Shown here: positions 1-6,253 of the stretch, piece by piece | Layout: every line of letters starts with the position of its first letter | Numbering within the stretch: position 1 is the first letter of the stretch | Assembly: GCA_030433125.1 (NCBI GenBank) | Contig: JAUIKZ010000031.1 | Coordinates: 1 to 12,710, forward strand | Direction: 5' to 3' | Length of the DNA stretch: 12,710 bases | Source of the DNA: Alphaproteobacteria bacterium | GTDB taxonomy: Bacteria; Pseudomonadota; Alphaproteobacteria; UBA6184 | Made by a program: the position numbers and the translations under genes | Notes under the pieces: generated by a model | The model's input: only the letters and a program-made list of their open reading frames with translations | Database searches by the model: none | What the model was told of the DNA's origin: nothing

Positions 1-563
1 TTATATTCATCCCTATATTTTTTCTCAATTTCATCATTCACTTTACGAAGCTTTTTACCTACTGAAAGCCATTTCTCAAAATCTTCTGGCGAAAGTTTCT
101 TAAATTGGGGTTCTAATTGTTTATAAGCTCTGGCAGCAGATCCACGTCTAATAATCGGAATTTTTACCTCTAAGGGGAAGAAATCATCTAATATTTTCTG
201 TTGTACGTCTGTTAGTTCAAGGTATGAAACACCACCTTCACCCTCTCCTTCTGGGGCATTTGAGGTGGTTACTCTAGAGGCTTCTGCCGGCTGTTTCTCA
301 ACGGTTCTACTTGCAGGCTCTCCTCTTTGTTGCTCTGGCTGGGCTTGTCCCCCCGCAAATGACAACTCATTATCAGCTCCTCTATCTTCAGCAGGGCTTT
401 TGTCCTCAGATTGACGGCCAGCATCGTTACCAGCACTCAAATCTACGCCTAGTTTAAGAAGCTCCATACGGTGGTAGAGTTCTTTCATTTCCTTTGATGC
501 CACAGCTGCGCTGCTTACGCCAAGCAAGCTGAAGGCGCTTAACATTAAAAGTGATTTTTTCAT
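1..563 (-). CDS. Exported low-complexity protein, C-terminus beyond window
   Basis: An open minus-strand frame of 187 codons runs from an ATG at 563 off the left edge with no stop, so the C-terminus is missing. The start is well supported: AAGGAG lies 8 nt upstream. Residues 1-22 form a Sec signal peptide (MKK, then a hydrophobic core) with an AVA cleavage site before Ser23. Residues 24-40 are helical. Residues 45-110 are low complexity, rich in Glu, Pro, Gln, Gly and Ser, and probably disordered. Residues 112-187 are highly charged and likely helical (LELTDVQQKILDDFFP, then a Lys/Glu-rich stretch). I recognise no family. Export to the periplasm or surface is inferred from the signal peptide. 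The upstream gene on the same strand ends at 728, with a GC-rich hairpin between the two. Confidence 0.75.
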   Translation of the reverse strand, partial: MKKSLLMLSAFSLLGVSSAAVASKEMKELYHRMELLKLGVDLSAGNDAGRQSEDKSPAEDRGADNELSFAGGQAQPEQQRGEPASRTVEKQPAEASRVTTSNAPEGEGEGGVSYLELTDVQQKILDDFFPLEVKIPIIRRGSAARAYKQLEPQFKKLSPEDFEKWLSVGKKLRKVNDEIEKKYRDEY

Positions 564-584
564 AGTTTTTTCTCCTTACATATT

Positions 585-600
585 TTCTTATCTGTAAGAA
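585..600 (-). promoter_or_regulatory. Inverted repeat in leader of exported-protein gene
   Basis: TTCTTA-tctg-TAAGAA is a perfect 6-bp inverted repeat with a 4-nt loop. It sits just upstream of the ribosome binding site of the gene starting at 563. It could be an operator or a 5'-UTR hairpin. An AT-rich palindrome of this size can also arise by chance, so no function is claimed. Confidence 0.2.
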
Positions 601-672
601 TAAAGGGTATTGGTTAAAAAATTTTTAATGGTTAGATTTTTTGTTGAAATAAGTAGCCTCTATCCACTTATA

Positions 673-706
673 GCCCGCCCTTATTATTTGCGAAAAGGGG
701 CGGGCC
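673..706 (-). terminator. GC-rich hairpin after the HExxH/barrel gene
   Basis: GCCCGCCC (673-680) and GGGCGGGC (698-705) form a perfect 8-bp GC stem with a 17-nt loop, 22 nt beyond the stop codon of the gene ending at 728. Its position fits a terminator for that gene. No U-tract follows the stem on either strand, so it would be a non-canonical terminator or an mRNA 3'-end stabiliser. Confidence 0.4.
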
Positions 707-727
707 ATTTGTGTGGCTGCGGTTAGC

Positions 728-2260
728 TTAAAAGCGTGCGGTTACGCCAACGTTCGCCCAAAAGCTATATTTTGAATCGTATTTGTATATATTGGTTTCA
801 CGCTCACCGCGCAGTGTTTCATAGTTAGCTAGCTTAAGAGTGCCAAACACCTCAAAAGGGGTGTTAAAGCTTGCCGCTGCTTTAATTTGCCCCATAACCC
901 CATTATTACCGGCTGTCACATCCACTTGCGCCCAACCTTTAATGTGGGGGAATTTTTTATGAAGACCAGCCGTTATTTCAAAATCAATCTGCTCGTTTAG
1001 CGTGCCGTGATAAGGCGCTACCTCAACCTCAAGGGGCATAAACCAGTTATCATTAAACGTGTAGCCGGACACCATTTTATAGCTCGGCCCTTTTGTGGTG
1101 TTGTAAAAATAAAAGTCTGGCAGGCGAATACCTTTGTAGGTCAGCGTTTCTTTATGGGTGCTACCCCAGTTAACCAATGGTGCCCACAAGCTGGCAGAGG
1201 CCAGGTAGGTTAAACCAAAGGAGGCGGCTAAGGTGCTGTCAGAAAGCTGATATCCAAGCATAGCATAATAGCTTTCAACATTCTGAATGTCGTGCCCAGC
1301 CCTTTTTTTATTACGACCTAGCGAGTAAAAAACGCCATCTAATTTGTGTAGCAAGGCGGCGGCATATGTCATTTTTTTATGGCCGCCGTGTAGCCAATTA
1401 TCATCAAACACACTTTTCGCAAAGTCGGTGCTGTTATTTATACCGGCCGCCGAGCTAATTAGCCGCGCCTCAATCACCGTGCGCAAATGGGGCTGGTCCT
1501 TTATAAAAGCGGTCACAAGGTCTGTGCCACTTAAGGTAGCAACGCCTGGTATGCTGCTAGCCTTTGCATAATCAAAGCCTATACCATCAAAAATGTCATT
1601 ATAAAAAGCGGGACTTGATTTAATTTGAGGCTCAAGATACGCTAAGTCTCGGTTTTCCTCATGAATGATCTCCAGCAAATTGCCAGCACGTAGATGGCTG
1701 TTTGCAATAGCTTCCGTTATTTTGCCTTTTTTGCTAAAAAAGCGCATATTTTGGTCGTATGAGGCCCAGTCTTGATTATCGCTGGTTTTTAACTTATAGC
1801 CTGTAGCAGGGTTTGAGTTGTAACCCGCCCTAAAGGTTATAAACCGCTTCGCCAGCCGGCCATAATAGGGGAAGATGCTTTGGCTGTAATCGTCACCTTT
1901 ATCACTACCACCATAATAAACGGGCCTTAAGCCGCTAGCAAAATCGCGCGATCCATGGCCATACTCATGATTTGCTACGTAGTTGCATAACCCTACGAAG
2001 ATGTAGCCAACCCCAACGGCAAGTTTGGCGCCCACTTGCGTGCCTATGTTATCTATGTCATCGGCATAACTAACAAGGTTATCAAAGCCTTGGTATATAT
2101 CCTTCATCAACGGGTGTAACGCATGCGGGTCGCGCCCTTCTAAAAAGTAGTTTGAGGTTAACGACACACGCCATTGAGAGCGGTCTTCTTTTGAATAGGG
2201 TGTTGTCAGGGCGGCCACACTTAGGGCAGCCACAACGCTCATCTTTAATTTTAATCTCAT
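728..2260 (-). CDS. Exported HExxH-motif protein with outer-membrane barrel-like C-terminus
   Basis: This is a 510-residue protein. The start is supported by AAGGA 7 nt upstream. Residues 1-20 look like a signal peptide (MRLKLK, then a hydrophobic core). A hydrophobic stretch (about 78-95) leads directly into H98-E-Y-G-H102, the HExxH zinc-binding and catalytic pattern of gluzincin-type metalloproteases. The third zinc ligand is not certain; E264, in EARLISSAAGINNS, is the best candidate. Residues 343-366 are hydrophobic. From about 400 on there are alternating amphipathic beta segments such as PLEVEVAPYHG and IDFEITAGL, and the chain ends in VGVTARF. A terminal Phe after an alternating strand is the usual outer-membrane barrel signature. 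I cannot name the family. A membrane-associated zinc peptidase is an inference; the motif might be non-catalytic. A terminator separates it from grxD, so it is probably transcribed alone. Confidence 0.85.
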   Translation of the reverse strand: MRLKLKMSVVAALSVAALTTPYSKEDRSQWRVSLTSNYFLEGRDPHALHPLMKDIYQGFDNLVSYADDIDNIGTQVGAKLAVGVGYIFVGLCNYVANHEYGHGSRDFASGLRPVYYGGSDKGDDYSQSIFPYYGRLAKRFITFRAGYNSNPATGYKLKTSDNQDWASYDQNMRFFSKKGKITEAIANSHLRAGNLLEIIHEENRDLAYLEPQIKSSPAFYNDIFDGIGFDYAKASSIPGVATLSGTDLVTAFIKDQPHLRTVIEARLISSAAGINNSTDFAKSVFDDNWLHGGHKKMTYAAALLHKLDGVFYSLGRNKKRAGHDIQNVESYYAMLGYQLSDSTLAASFGLTYLASASLWAPLVNWGSTHKETLTYKGIRLPDFYFYNTTKGPSYKMVSGYTFNDNWFMPLEVEVAPYHGTLNEQIDFEITAGLHKKFPHIKGWAQVDVTAGNNGVMGQIKAAASFNTPFEVFGTLKLANYETLRGERETNIYKYDSKYSFWANVGVTARF

Positions 2261-2304
2261 AAATCATTCCTTTCTGTTTTTTTAAAAAGACTCATGTTTG
2301 ATAA

Positions 2305-2351
2305 CAATAAAAGGCCAGCCGTCAAAGGGAGTAAAATGTCCACGCGGCTGG
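2305..2351 (-). terminator. Likely intrinsic terminator of the purC-like/bolA/grxD operon
   Basis: On the minus strand, 22 nt after the grxD stop, CCAGCCG pairs perfectly with CGGCTGG (plus-strand positions 2345-2351 and 2315-2321). The stem is followed by CC and then TTTTATTG. The 7-bp stem has a long loop of 23 nt, so it is a moderate terminator rather than a textbook one. Confidence 0.5.
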
Positions 2352-2373
2352 TTCTGGAAGACAGATTAGGGGC

Positions 2374-2688
2374 TTACTCCTCTGCTTTTTTTAATACGGC
2401 CGCAAGTTCGTCTTCTTCATGCATATCGCGCACTATGTCGGCGCCACCAATGAATTCTCCGTTCACATATAGTTGCGGAATAGTAGGCCAGTTGGTGAAA
2501 TCTTTAATGCCTTGGCGAAGTTCTTCGGTTTCTAGTACATTCACATCTTTGAACTCAACACCGTAATGTTGCAGCACGCGCGCCACGTAAGCTGAAAACC
2601 CACACATAGGCGCCATGGCTTCGCCTTTCATGAACAACACGACGGGGTTTTGATCAATGGTGTCTTGAATAAATTGGTGCACGCTCAT
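2374..2688 (-). CDS. grxD: Monothiol glutaredoxin, CGFS type (Grx4/GrxD)
   Basis: This 104-residue cytosolic protein belongs to the Grx4 family, which binds and transfers a glutathione-ligated [2Fe-2S] cluster with BolA partners rather than acting as a general disulfide reductase. Visible hallmarks are K21-G22 before the active site, C29-G-F-S32, the cis-Pro motif W67-P-T-I-P71, and G81-G-A-D84, which contacts glutathione. Length and all key residues match the family. The ATG overlaps the bolA stop by one base (TAATG), and a GGAGGA ribosome binding site lies inside the bolA 3' end, so translation is probably coupled. Adjacency to bolA supports a shared Fe-S trafficking role. Confidence 0.97.
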   Translation of the reverse strand: MSVHQFIQDTIDQNPVVLFMKGEAMAPMCGFSAYVARVLQHYGVEFKDVNVLETEELRQGIKDFTNWPTIPQLYVNGEFIGGADIVRDMHEEDELAAVLKKAEE

Positions 2689-2930
2689 TATTCGTCCTCC
2701 CCAGCCGCTACTGTTTTAATGGCAAGTGCATGAAGCTCATTGCCCATACGGCCTTTGAGCGCATCAAAAATCATGCGGTGTTGCTCGATGCGGCCTTTGC
2801 CCCGAAAGGCAGAGCTTGTAATGGTAACCGCATAGTGGTCATTATCATCCGCCAAATCTTCAAGCTCAATGTTGGCGTCGGGGAGGGCCTCTTTTATCAT
2901 TTGCTCAATAGTTTCCTTAGGTAAAGGCAT
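2688..2930 (-). CDS. bolA: BolA family protein
   Basis: This 80-residue small alpha/beta protein is of the BolA family. The core is recognisable: DHYAVTITSSAF (residues 31-42), then GRIEQHRMIFDAL (46-58), then the family signature NELHALAIKT (64-73). His67 is the conserved histidine expected to help ligate the cluster in a BolA-Grx complex. There is no cysteine, which places it in the BolA_H (IbaG/BolA2-like) group. It starts one base after the purC-like stop, with GGAG embedded in that gene's last codons, and its stop overlaps the grxD start. This arrangement implies one transcript and coupled translation with grxD. It is commonly annotated as a BolA/IbaG family iron-sulfur metabolism protein. 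Confidence 0.95.
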   Translation of the reverse strand: MPLPKETIEQMIKEALPDANIELEDLADDNDHYAVTITSSAFRGKGRIEQHRMIFDALKGRMGNELHALAIKTVAAGEDE

Positions 2931-2931
2931 G

Positions 2932-3648
2932 TTAGTCTCCTATCGCTTCTGTTTTTGTTGCTAAATCCTTGTACACCGTTTGATAATCAATGTCAGAATC
3001 TTGTTCACATAGGTAATAGGCATCATTTTTTAGGTGATGCAACCGGCAATTGTCCGGCGTTATGGCTGAGCAAATGATAAATACAAATTGCTCTTTAAAC
3101 TCGTCAAAGCTACGGCCAATGTCAAGAGTGATATCTACCAAGCTATACCCCAAGCTATAAAACCCGCCTTGTAAAATGGCGTTCACGCGCTCAAGATATT
3201 GGCAGAGTTTTTTGTACTCGTTGTAAGGGATCCATTCAAACAAGCGCATGTGCTCAAAGCTTAGATAGGTTTTGGGGCCGCCTACCTCTTCGGTGAAAAA
3301 TTCTAAAACGGGTTGCATAAGGGGTTCGCCGCGTACCATGTTAAATCGGTTTACAAAAGAGCCAGCCGCTTGGTTGCGAATGATGCATTTAAAGGGCATC
3401 TCTTCTGTGTAAGCAACCAGCTGTTCGCGCATGTTTTGACGTTTCAAAAAGTGGGTTTCAACACCCATGGAATGTAGCATCTTATAGAAGTAAGAGGAGA
3501 TGTGGTTGTTAAGCACTCCTTTACCGGAGATTTCACCCTCCAAAAAGGGCACCGTGTCTTTAAAATAGTACACAAAGGTGCCGGCTTCGGGGCCCTCATA
3601 GTAAATTTTTTCTTGGTCTTCAAATACTTTTTTGCGTTTCGCTATCAT
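2932..3648 (-). CDS. purC: PurC (SAICAR synthetase) homologue with degenerate active-site motifs
   Basis: PurC joins CAIR and aspartate, using ATP, in purine synthesis. The fold is clear: KIYYEGPEAGTFVYYFKD (14-31), GKGVLNN (42-48), NMREQL (72-77), RNQAAGS (91-97) and TPDNCR (197-202). Several normally invariant positions differ. The ATP-loop GKAK is DQEK (11-14), PVE before the RN motif is PFK (85-87), LVDFKLEFG is LVDITLDIG (170-178; Lys to Thr at 174, Glu to Asp at 176), the DE before SPD is SA (194-195), and the Trp after R-L is His204. Activity is therefore doubtful. I chose the ATG at 3648 (238 residues) because MIAKRKKVFE aligns with family N-termini. An in-frame ATG at 3684 would add 12 residues, and neither start has a clear ribosome binding site. 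It is the first gene of the bolA-grxD operon. Alphaproteobacteria often have purS, purQ and purL between purC and bolA; they are absent here. Confidence 0.85.
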   Translation of the reverse strand: MIAKRKKVFEDQEKIYYEGPEAGTFVYYFKDTVPFLEGEISGKGVLNNHISSYFYKMLHSMGVETHFLKRQNMREQLVAYTEEMPFKCIIRNQAAGSFVNRFNMVRGEPLMQPVLEFFTEEVGGPKTYLSFEHMRLFEWIPYNEYKKLCQYLERVNAILQGGFYSLGYSLVDITLDIGRSFDEFKEQFVFIICSAITPDNCRLHHLKNDAYYLCEQDSDIDYQTVYKDLATKTEAIGD

Positions 3649-3734
3649 GAGTTCAATATATCGTTTGCCCTGTTTATACACCATATTTTTTTTGAGGGCT
3701 AAGGGTTTGTGCTAGTAACCCTAAATTTGGCACT

Positions 3735-3745
3735 GTGCTAAGCAC
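3735..3745. promoter_or_regulatory. Palindrome between divergent purC-like and dapA genes
   Basis: GTGCT-A-AGCAC is a perfect 11-nt palindrome in the 156-nt divergent intergenic region (3649-3804). A second inverted repeat, AGGGTT/AACCCT, lies beside it at 3702-3707 and 3717-3722. A regulator-binding site for one or both genes is possible. There is no recognisable operator consensus. Confidence 0.25.
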
Positions 3746-3752
3746 TTTCTTG

Positions 3753-3782
3753 TTGCCTGCTGCCCTGCACCTCGGGTAGCAT
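3753..3782 (+). promoter_or_regulatory. Weak candidate promoter for dapA-smpB
   Basis: TTGCCT (3753-3758) and TAGCAT (3777-3782) match the sigma-70 boxes at four of six positions each, with an 18-nt spacer. The implied start would leave a leader of about 15 nt before the dapA ATG at 3805. This is the best match in the gap but not a strong one. Confidence 0.25.
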
Positions 3783-3804
3783 AAATTCAAAATGAGAACA
3801 AATA

Positions 3805-4680
3805 ATGTTTTATGGCTCAATGGTACCTTTAGTGACCCCCTTCACAGCTGAAAAAGACGTTGATCACCGTGCCCTTAAGGCGCTTGTGAATTGGCACCGT
3901 CAAGCAGGCACTAATTCGTTGCTGGTGTGCGGCTCTACGGGGGAGGCCTTAGCCTTAAGCGCCGCCGAACAATATGAGGTGCTAAAAACCTGTATCGAGA
4001 CCGCTGATGGTGATTTGCCGATTGTGGCCGGGGTTATTGCCGCCACAACGCCCTATGCCATTGAGCTAGCCCAAGCTGCGGAGCAAGCAGGGGCCGATGC
4101 CGTTATGCCGGTGGCACCGTTTTATTGCAAGCCATCGCAAGAACAGATGTTTCAGTTTTATAAAACCATCCATCAGGCGTTGAACATCCCAGTATTTTTA
4201 TATAACAACCCCTCCCGCTGTGGGGTGAGTATTGCTGTTGATACTGTTGCGGGGTTGAGCGAGTTGCCGCGCATAATCGGGCTAAAGGATGCTACTTCTG
4301 ATATCACACGGTGTACACTTATTAAAAACCGCGTGGCGAAAGAGTTCACCATGCTTTCAGGCGATACACTTTATATGGCGGGTTTTTTGGCTCACGGCGG
4401 CGATGGGGTGATTTCCGCTTCAGCGAATGTGGCGCCAGAGTTAACGGCTCAATTTGTGCGCGCCTGGCATGACCAGCATATCGACCTCTTTAACCATCTT
4501 ATTTACAGACTCATGCAACTAGACAGGGTGATGTTTACAGAACCTTCGCCCGCCCCCATTAAATATGGGTTGTCCCTTTTAGATAAAATTAACCCAGATG
4601 TTAGGTTGCCTTTAACTACCATAAGCGATACTTGTAAAAATGATGTGAAAAACGTATTACTAAATTTAGGAATACTATAA
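3805..4680 (+). CDS. dapA: 4-hydroxy-tetrahydrodipicolinate synthase (DapA)
   Basis: This 291-residue TIM-barrel enzyme condenses pyruvate with aspartate semialdehyde, the first committed step toward diaminopimelate (peptidoglycan) and lysine. The Schiff-base lysine is K161 in GLKDAT. Tyr133 and Arg138, in YNNPSR, are the catalytic tyrosine and the carboxylate-binding arginine. CGSTGE (42-47) is the pyruvate-binding loop, with Ser44 where many homologues have Thr. The N-terminal GSMVPLVTPF and overall length are typical. The ATG at 3805 fits family alignments, although the upstream ribosome binding site is weak. It is followed after 6 nt by smpB, a pairing common in alphaproteobacteria. Its presence suggests the cell still makes a diaminopimelate-type wall. 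Confidence 0.97.
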   Translation: MFYGSMVPLVTPFTAEKDVDHRALKALVNWHRQAGTNSLLVCGSTGEALALSAAEQYEVLKTCIETADGDLPIVAGVIAATTPYAIELAQAAEQAGADAVMPVAPFYCKPSQEQMFQFYKTIHQALNIPVFLYNNPSRCGVSIAVDTVAGLSELPRIIGLKDATSDITRCTLIKNRVAKEFTMLSGDTLYMAGFLAHGGDGVISASANVAPELTAQFVRAWHDQHIDLFNHLIYRLMQLDRVMFTEPSPAPIKYGLSLLDKINPDVRLPLTTISDTCKNDVKNVLLNLGIL

Positions 4681-4686
4681 GTTTTT

Positions 4687-5169
4687 ATGAGCAAATCGAA
4701 CGACAAAGATAATTTTAAACTAGTGGGGCAAAACCGCCGCGCCCATTACGACTACGATATCAAAGAGAAGTTTGAGGCCGGCATCATGCTGACGGGCACG
4801 GAGGTAAAGGCGCTTCGTAATGGTAATGTGTCGTTGCAAGAGGGGTTTATAAGCCCAAACAATGGAGAGCTTTACCTATTAGGTGTGACGATTCCTCATT
4901 ATTCCTTCGCAAGTGCGCACCTAAACCACGAACCCAGGCGTCGCCGTAAAATTCTTCTGCATGCCCGAGAGATTCGTAAAGTGCTTGGTAAGTTAGATCA
5001 GAAGGGGTTCACGCTTGTCCCCATTAGTATGTATTTCAATCACAGGGGCATATTAAAAATATCGCTTGGGCTGGGCACCGGTAAGAAGACCGAAGACAAG
5101 CGGGAGACCATCAAGCAGCGCGATTGGAATCGTAATAAGGCCCGAATTCTAAAAGGTGAATATAGTTAG
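4687..5169 (+). CDS. smpB: SsrA (tmRNA)-binding protein SmpB
   Basis: This 160-residue protein is the essential partner of tmRNA in trans-translation. It delivers tmRNA to stalled ribosomes, with its C-terminal tail entering the empty mRNA channel. Visible family landmarks are QNRRAHYDYDI (15-25), GTEVKALR (37-44), HEPRRRRKILLH (81-92) and the basic tail GKKTEDKRETIKQRDW (132-147). Length is normal. It starts 6 nt after the dapA stop with no good ribosome binding site of its own, suggesting coupled translation. Its last 4 bases overlap the 3' end of the convergent gene ending at 5166. The tmRNA gene itself is not in this window. Confidence 0.97.
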   Translation: MSKSNDKDNFKLVGQNRRAHYDYDIKEKFEAGIMLTGTEVKALRNGNVSLQEGFISPNNGELYLLGVTIPHYSFASAHLNHEPRRRRKILLHAREIRKVLGKLDQKGFTLVPISMYFNHRGILKISLGLGTGKKTEDKRETIKQRDWNRNKARILKGEYS

Positions 5170-6068
5170 TCTTCAAAGTAGTCTTTGATGTCTTGCAATA
5201 GTTCTTTTTTTTCTAGGAGAGATATTTCAAGAGATTCTATTAAATAATGATAATGTTGAATCAATGAGAGCAGAAAGCCACCGTTGAAGTCTTTGGGCGC
5301 CATGCGTTTTGGGGTGGTTGACTTCTCCTGGCTAAGGCGTTTTCTCTCTTCGTGGCAATCAGATAGCATTTCTTCTTCAACGCCGGGCTGACTAACGAGG
5401 GAGAAAACCGCCAGAAAGAGACCTTCTCGCCCCTTATCGCTAACATTCACTTTCTTAGCTAGAATGCTAAACAGACTTTGAATTTTTTTTCGGATTTTGG
5501 CTTTACTGAACCGCTGCACAGCTATCATAAGCGTTGATGTACGTAAAAAGTAGTAATAATTTTTTAGGTTCTTATAGGACTCTTTAATAACGGCTTGGTT
5601 GTCTGGTGAGCTGCATTTTAATTCTGTTAATGTCTCCCTCATGAAATCCTGGCCAGAGAGTATGTGTTCTTCGACCTCTAAAAATTCGGCTAGTTTTAAC
5701 CGGTAGCAAGAGTTATATACACGAGAGTAAAAATGAGGCGTTAGCGCATACGTATCTTCGCCCACTATACCCCTTGCGGCACTTGCTAATGCTGTGTAAT
5801 GAGCAAGATAGTTTCTATACTTTTCTCGTTTTAAAATCTTTGTATATTCTTCCAAGAGTCCATTCATGTGTTTTGCTTTAAGTTTTTTATTGTAAAGCAG
5901 CGCTACATTTTCAACTATCGTTTCCACATCGCTATATTTAACCCAGCATTCCTTGCTTAACGTAGTGATTAAATTAGTTTCAGCTTTATAAATATGTAAA
6001 GCTTCAGCGGCTGTGAGAGTATGAGCGAGATGAAGCATTAAAACAAATCTGCTTATTGATTTGAACAT
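5166..6068 (-). CDS. Unrecognised exported helical protein
   Basis: This is a 300-residue protein with no family I recognise. The start is supported by GAGG 7 nt upstream. Residues 1-23 form a likely Sec signal peptide (MFKSISRFVLMLHLAH, then AEA at 21-23), so the protein should be periplasmic or secreted. The rest looks almost wholly alpha-helical, rich in Lys, Glu, Leu and Tyr, with a YYYF cluster at 171-174 and an acidic tail ending DYFED. A less ordered stretch rich in charged and polar residues lies at about 239-260. There are four cysteines (41, 121, 152, 238), which could form disulfides after export. The composition is more AT-rich than the neighbouring smpB. Its stop codon overlaps the smpB stop region by 4 bases, with no visible terminator between the convergent genes. 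Confidence 0.75.
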   Translation of the reverse strand: MFKSISRFVLMLHLAHTLTAAEALHIYKAETNLITTLSKECWVKYSDVETIVENVALLYNKKLKAKHMNGLLEEYTKILKREKYRNYLAHYTALASAARGIVGEDTYALTPHFYSRVYNSCYRLKLAEFLEVEEHILSGQDFMRETLTELKCSSPDNQAVIKESYKNLKNYYYFLRTSTLMIAVQRFSKAKIRKKIQSLFSILAKKVNVSDKGREGLFLAVFSLVSQPGVEEEMLSDCHEERKRLSQEKSTTPKRMAPKDFNGGFLLSLIQHYHYLIESLEISLLEKKELLQDIKDYFED

Positions 6069-6185
6069 ATTAGGACCTCACATTGATATCAACTTACAAG
6101 GTCCAGATTAAGACTTGGTTAATACTCATAAATAAGGTCTTTTGCGTGTTTAAAGTTGCAGCCGCAGGGGAGTGTTTTCTTTTTA

Positions 6186-6214
6186 TTGTAACATTTTATT
6201 AACTCTCGTATACT
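6186..6214 (+). promoter_or_regulatory. Sigma-70-like promoter for the lipoprotein gene
   Basis: TTGTAA (6186-6191) and TATACT (6209-6214) are separated by exactly 17 nt, close to the consensus -35/-10 arrangement. Transcription would start near 6221, giving a leader of about 33 nt that contains the strong AAGGAG ribosome binding site of the gene starting at 6254. Confidence 0.6.
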
Positions 6215-6253
6215 ATGCTTTGCTAGTTTATATAACGAAAAGGAGTAAATTTT

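Noticed and set aside
2082..2267. Alternative upstream ATG (2267) for a 61-residue product ahead of the HExxH gene
   Set aside because: It overlaps the signal-peptide coding region in another frame and starts inside the ribosome-binding spacer. Its product resembles no protein, and the Cys pairs appear to be incidental.
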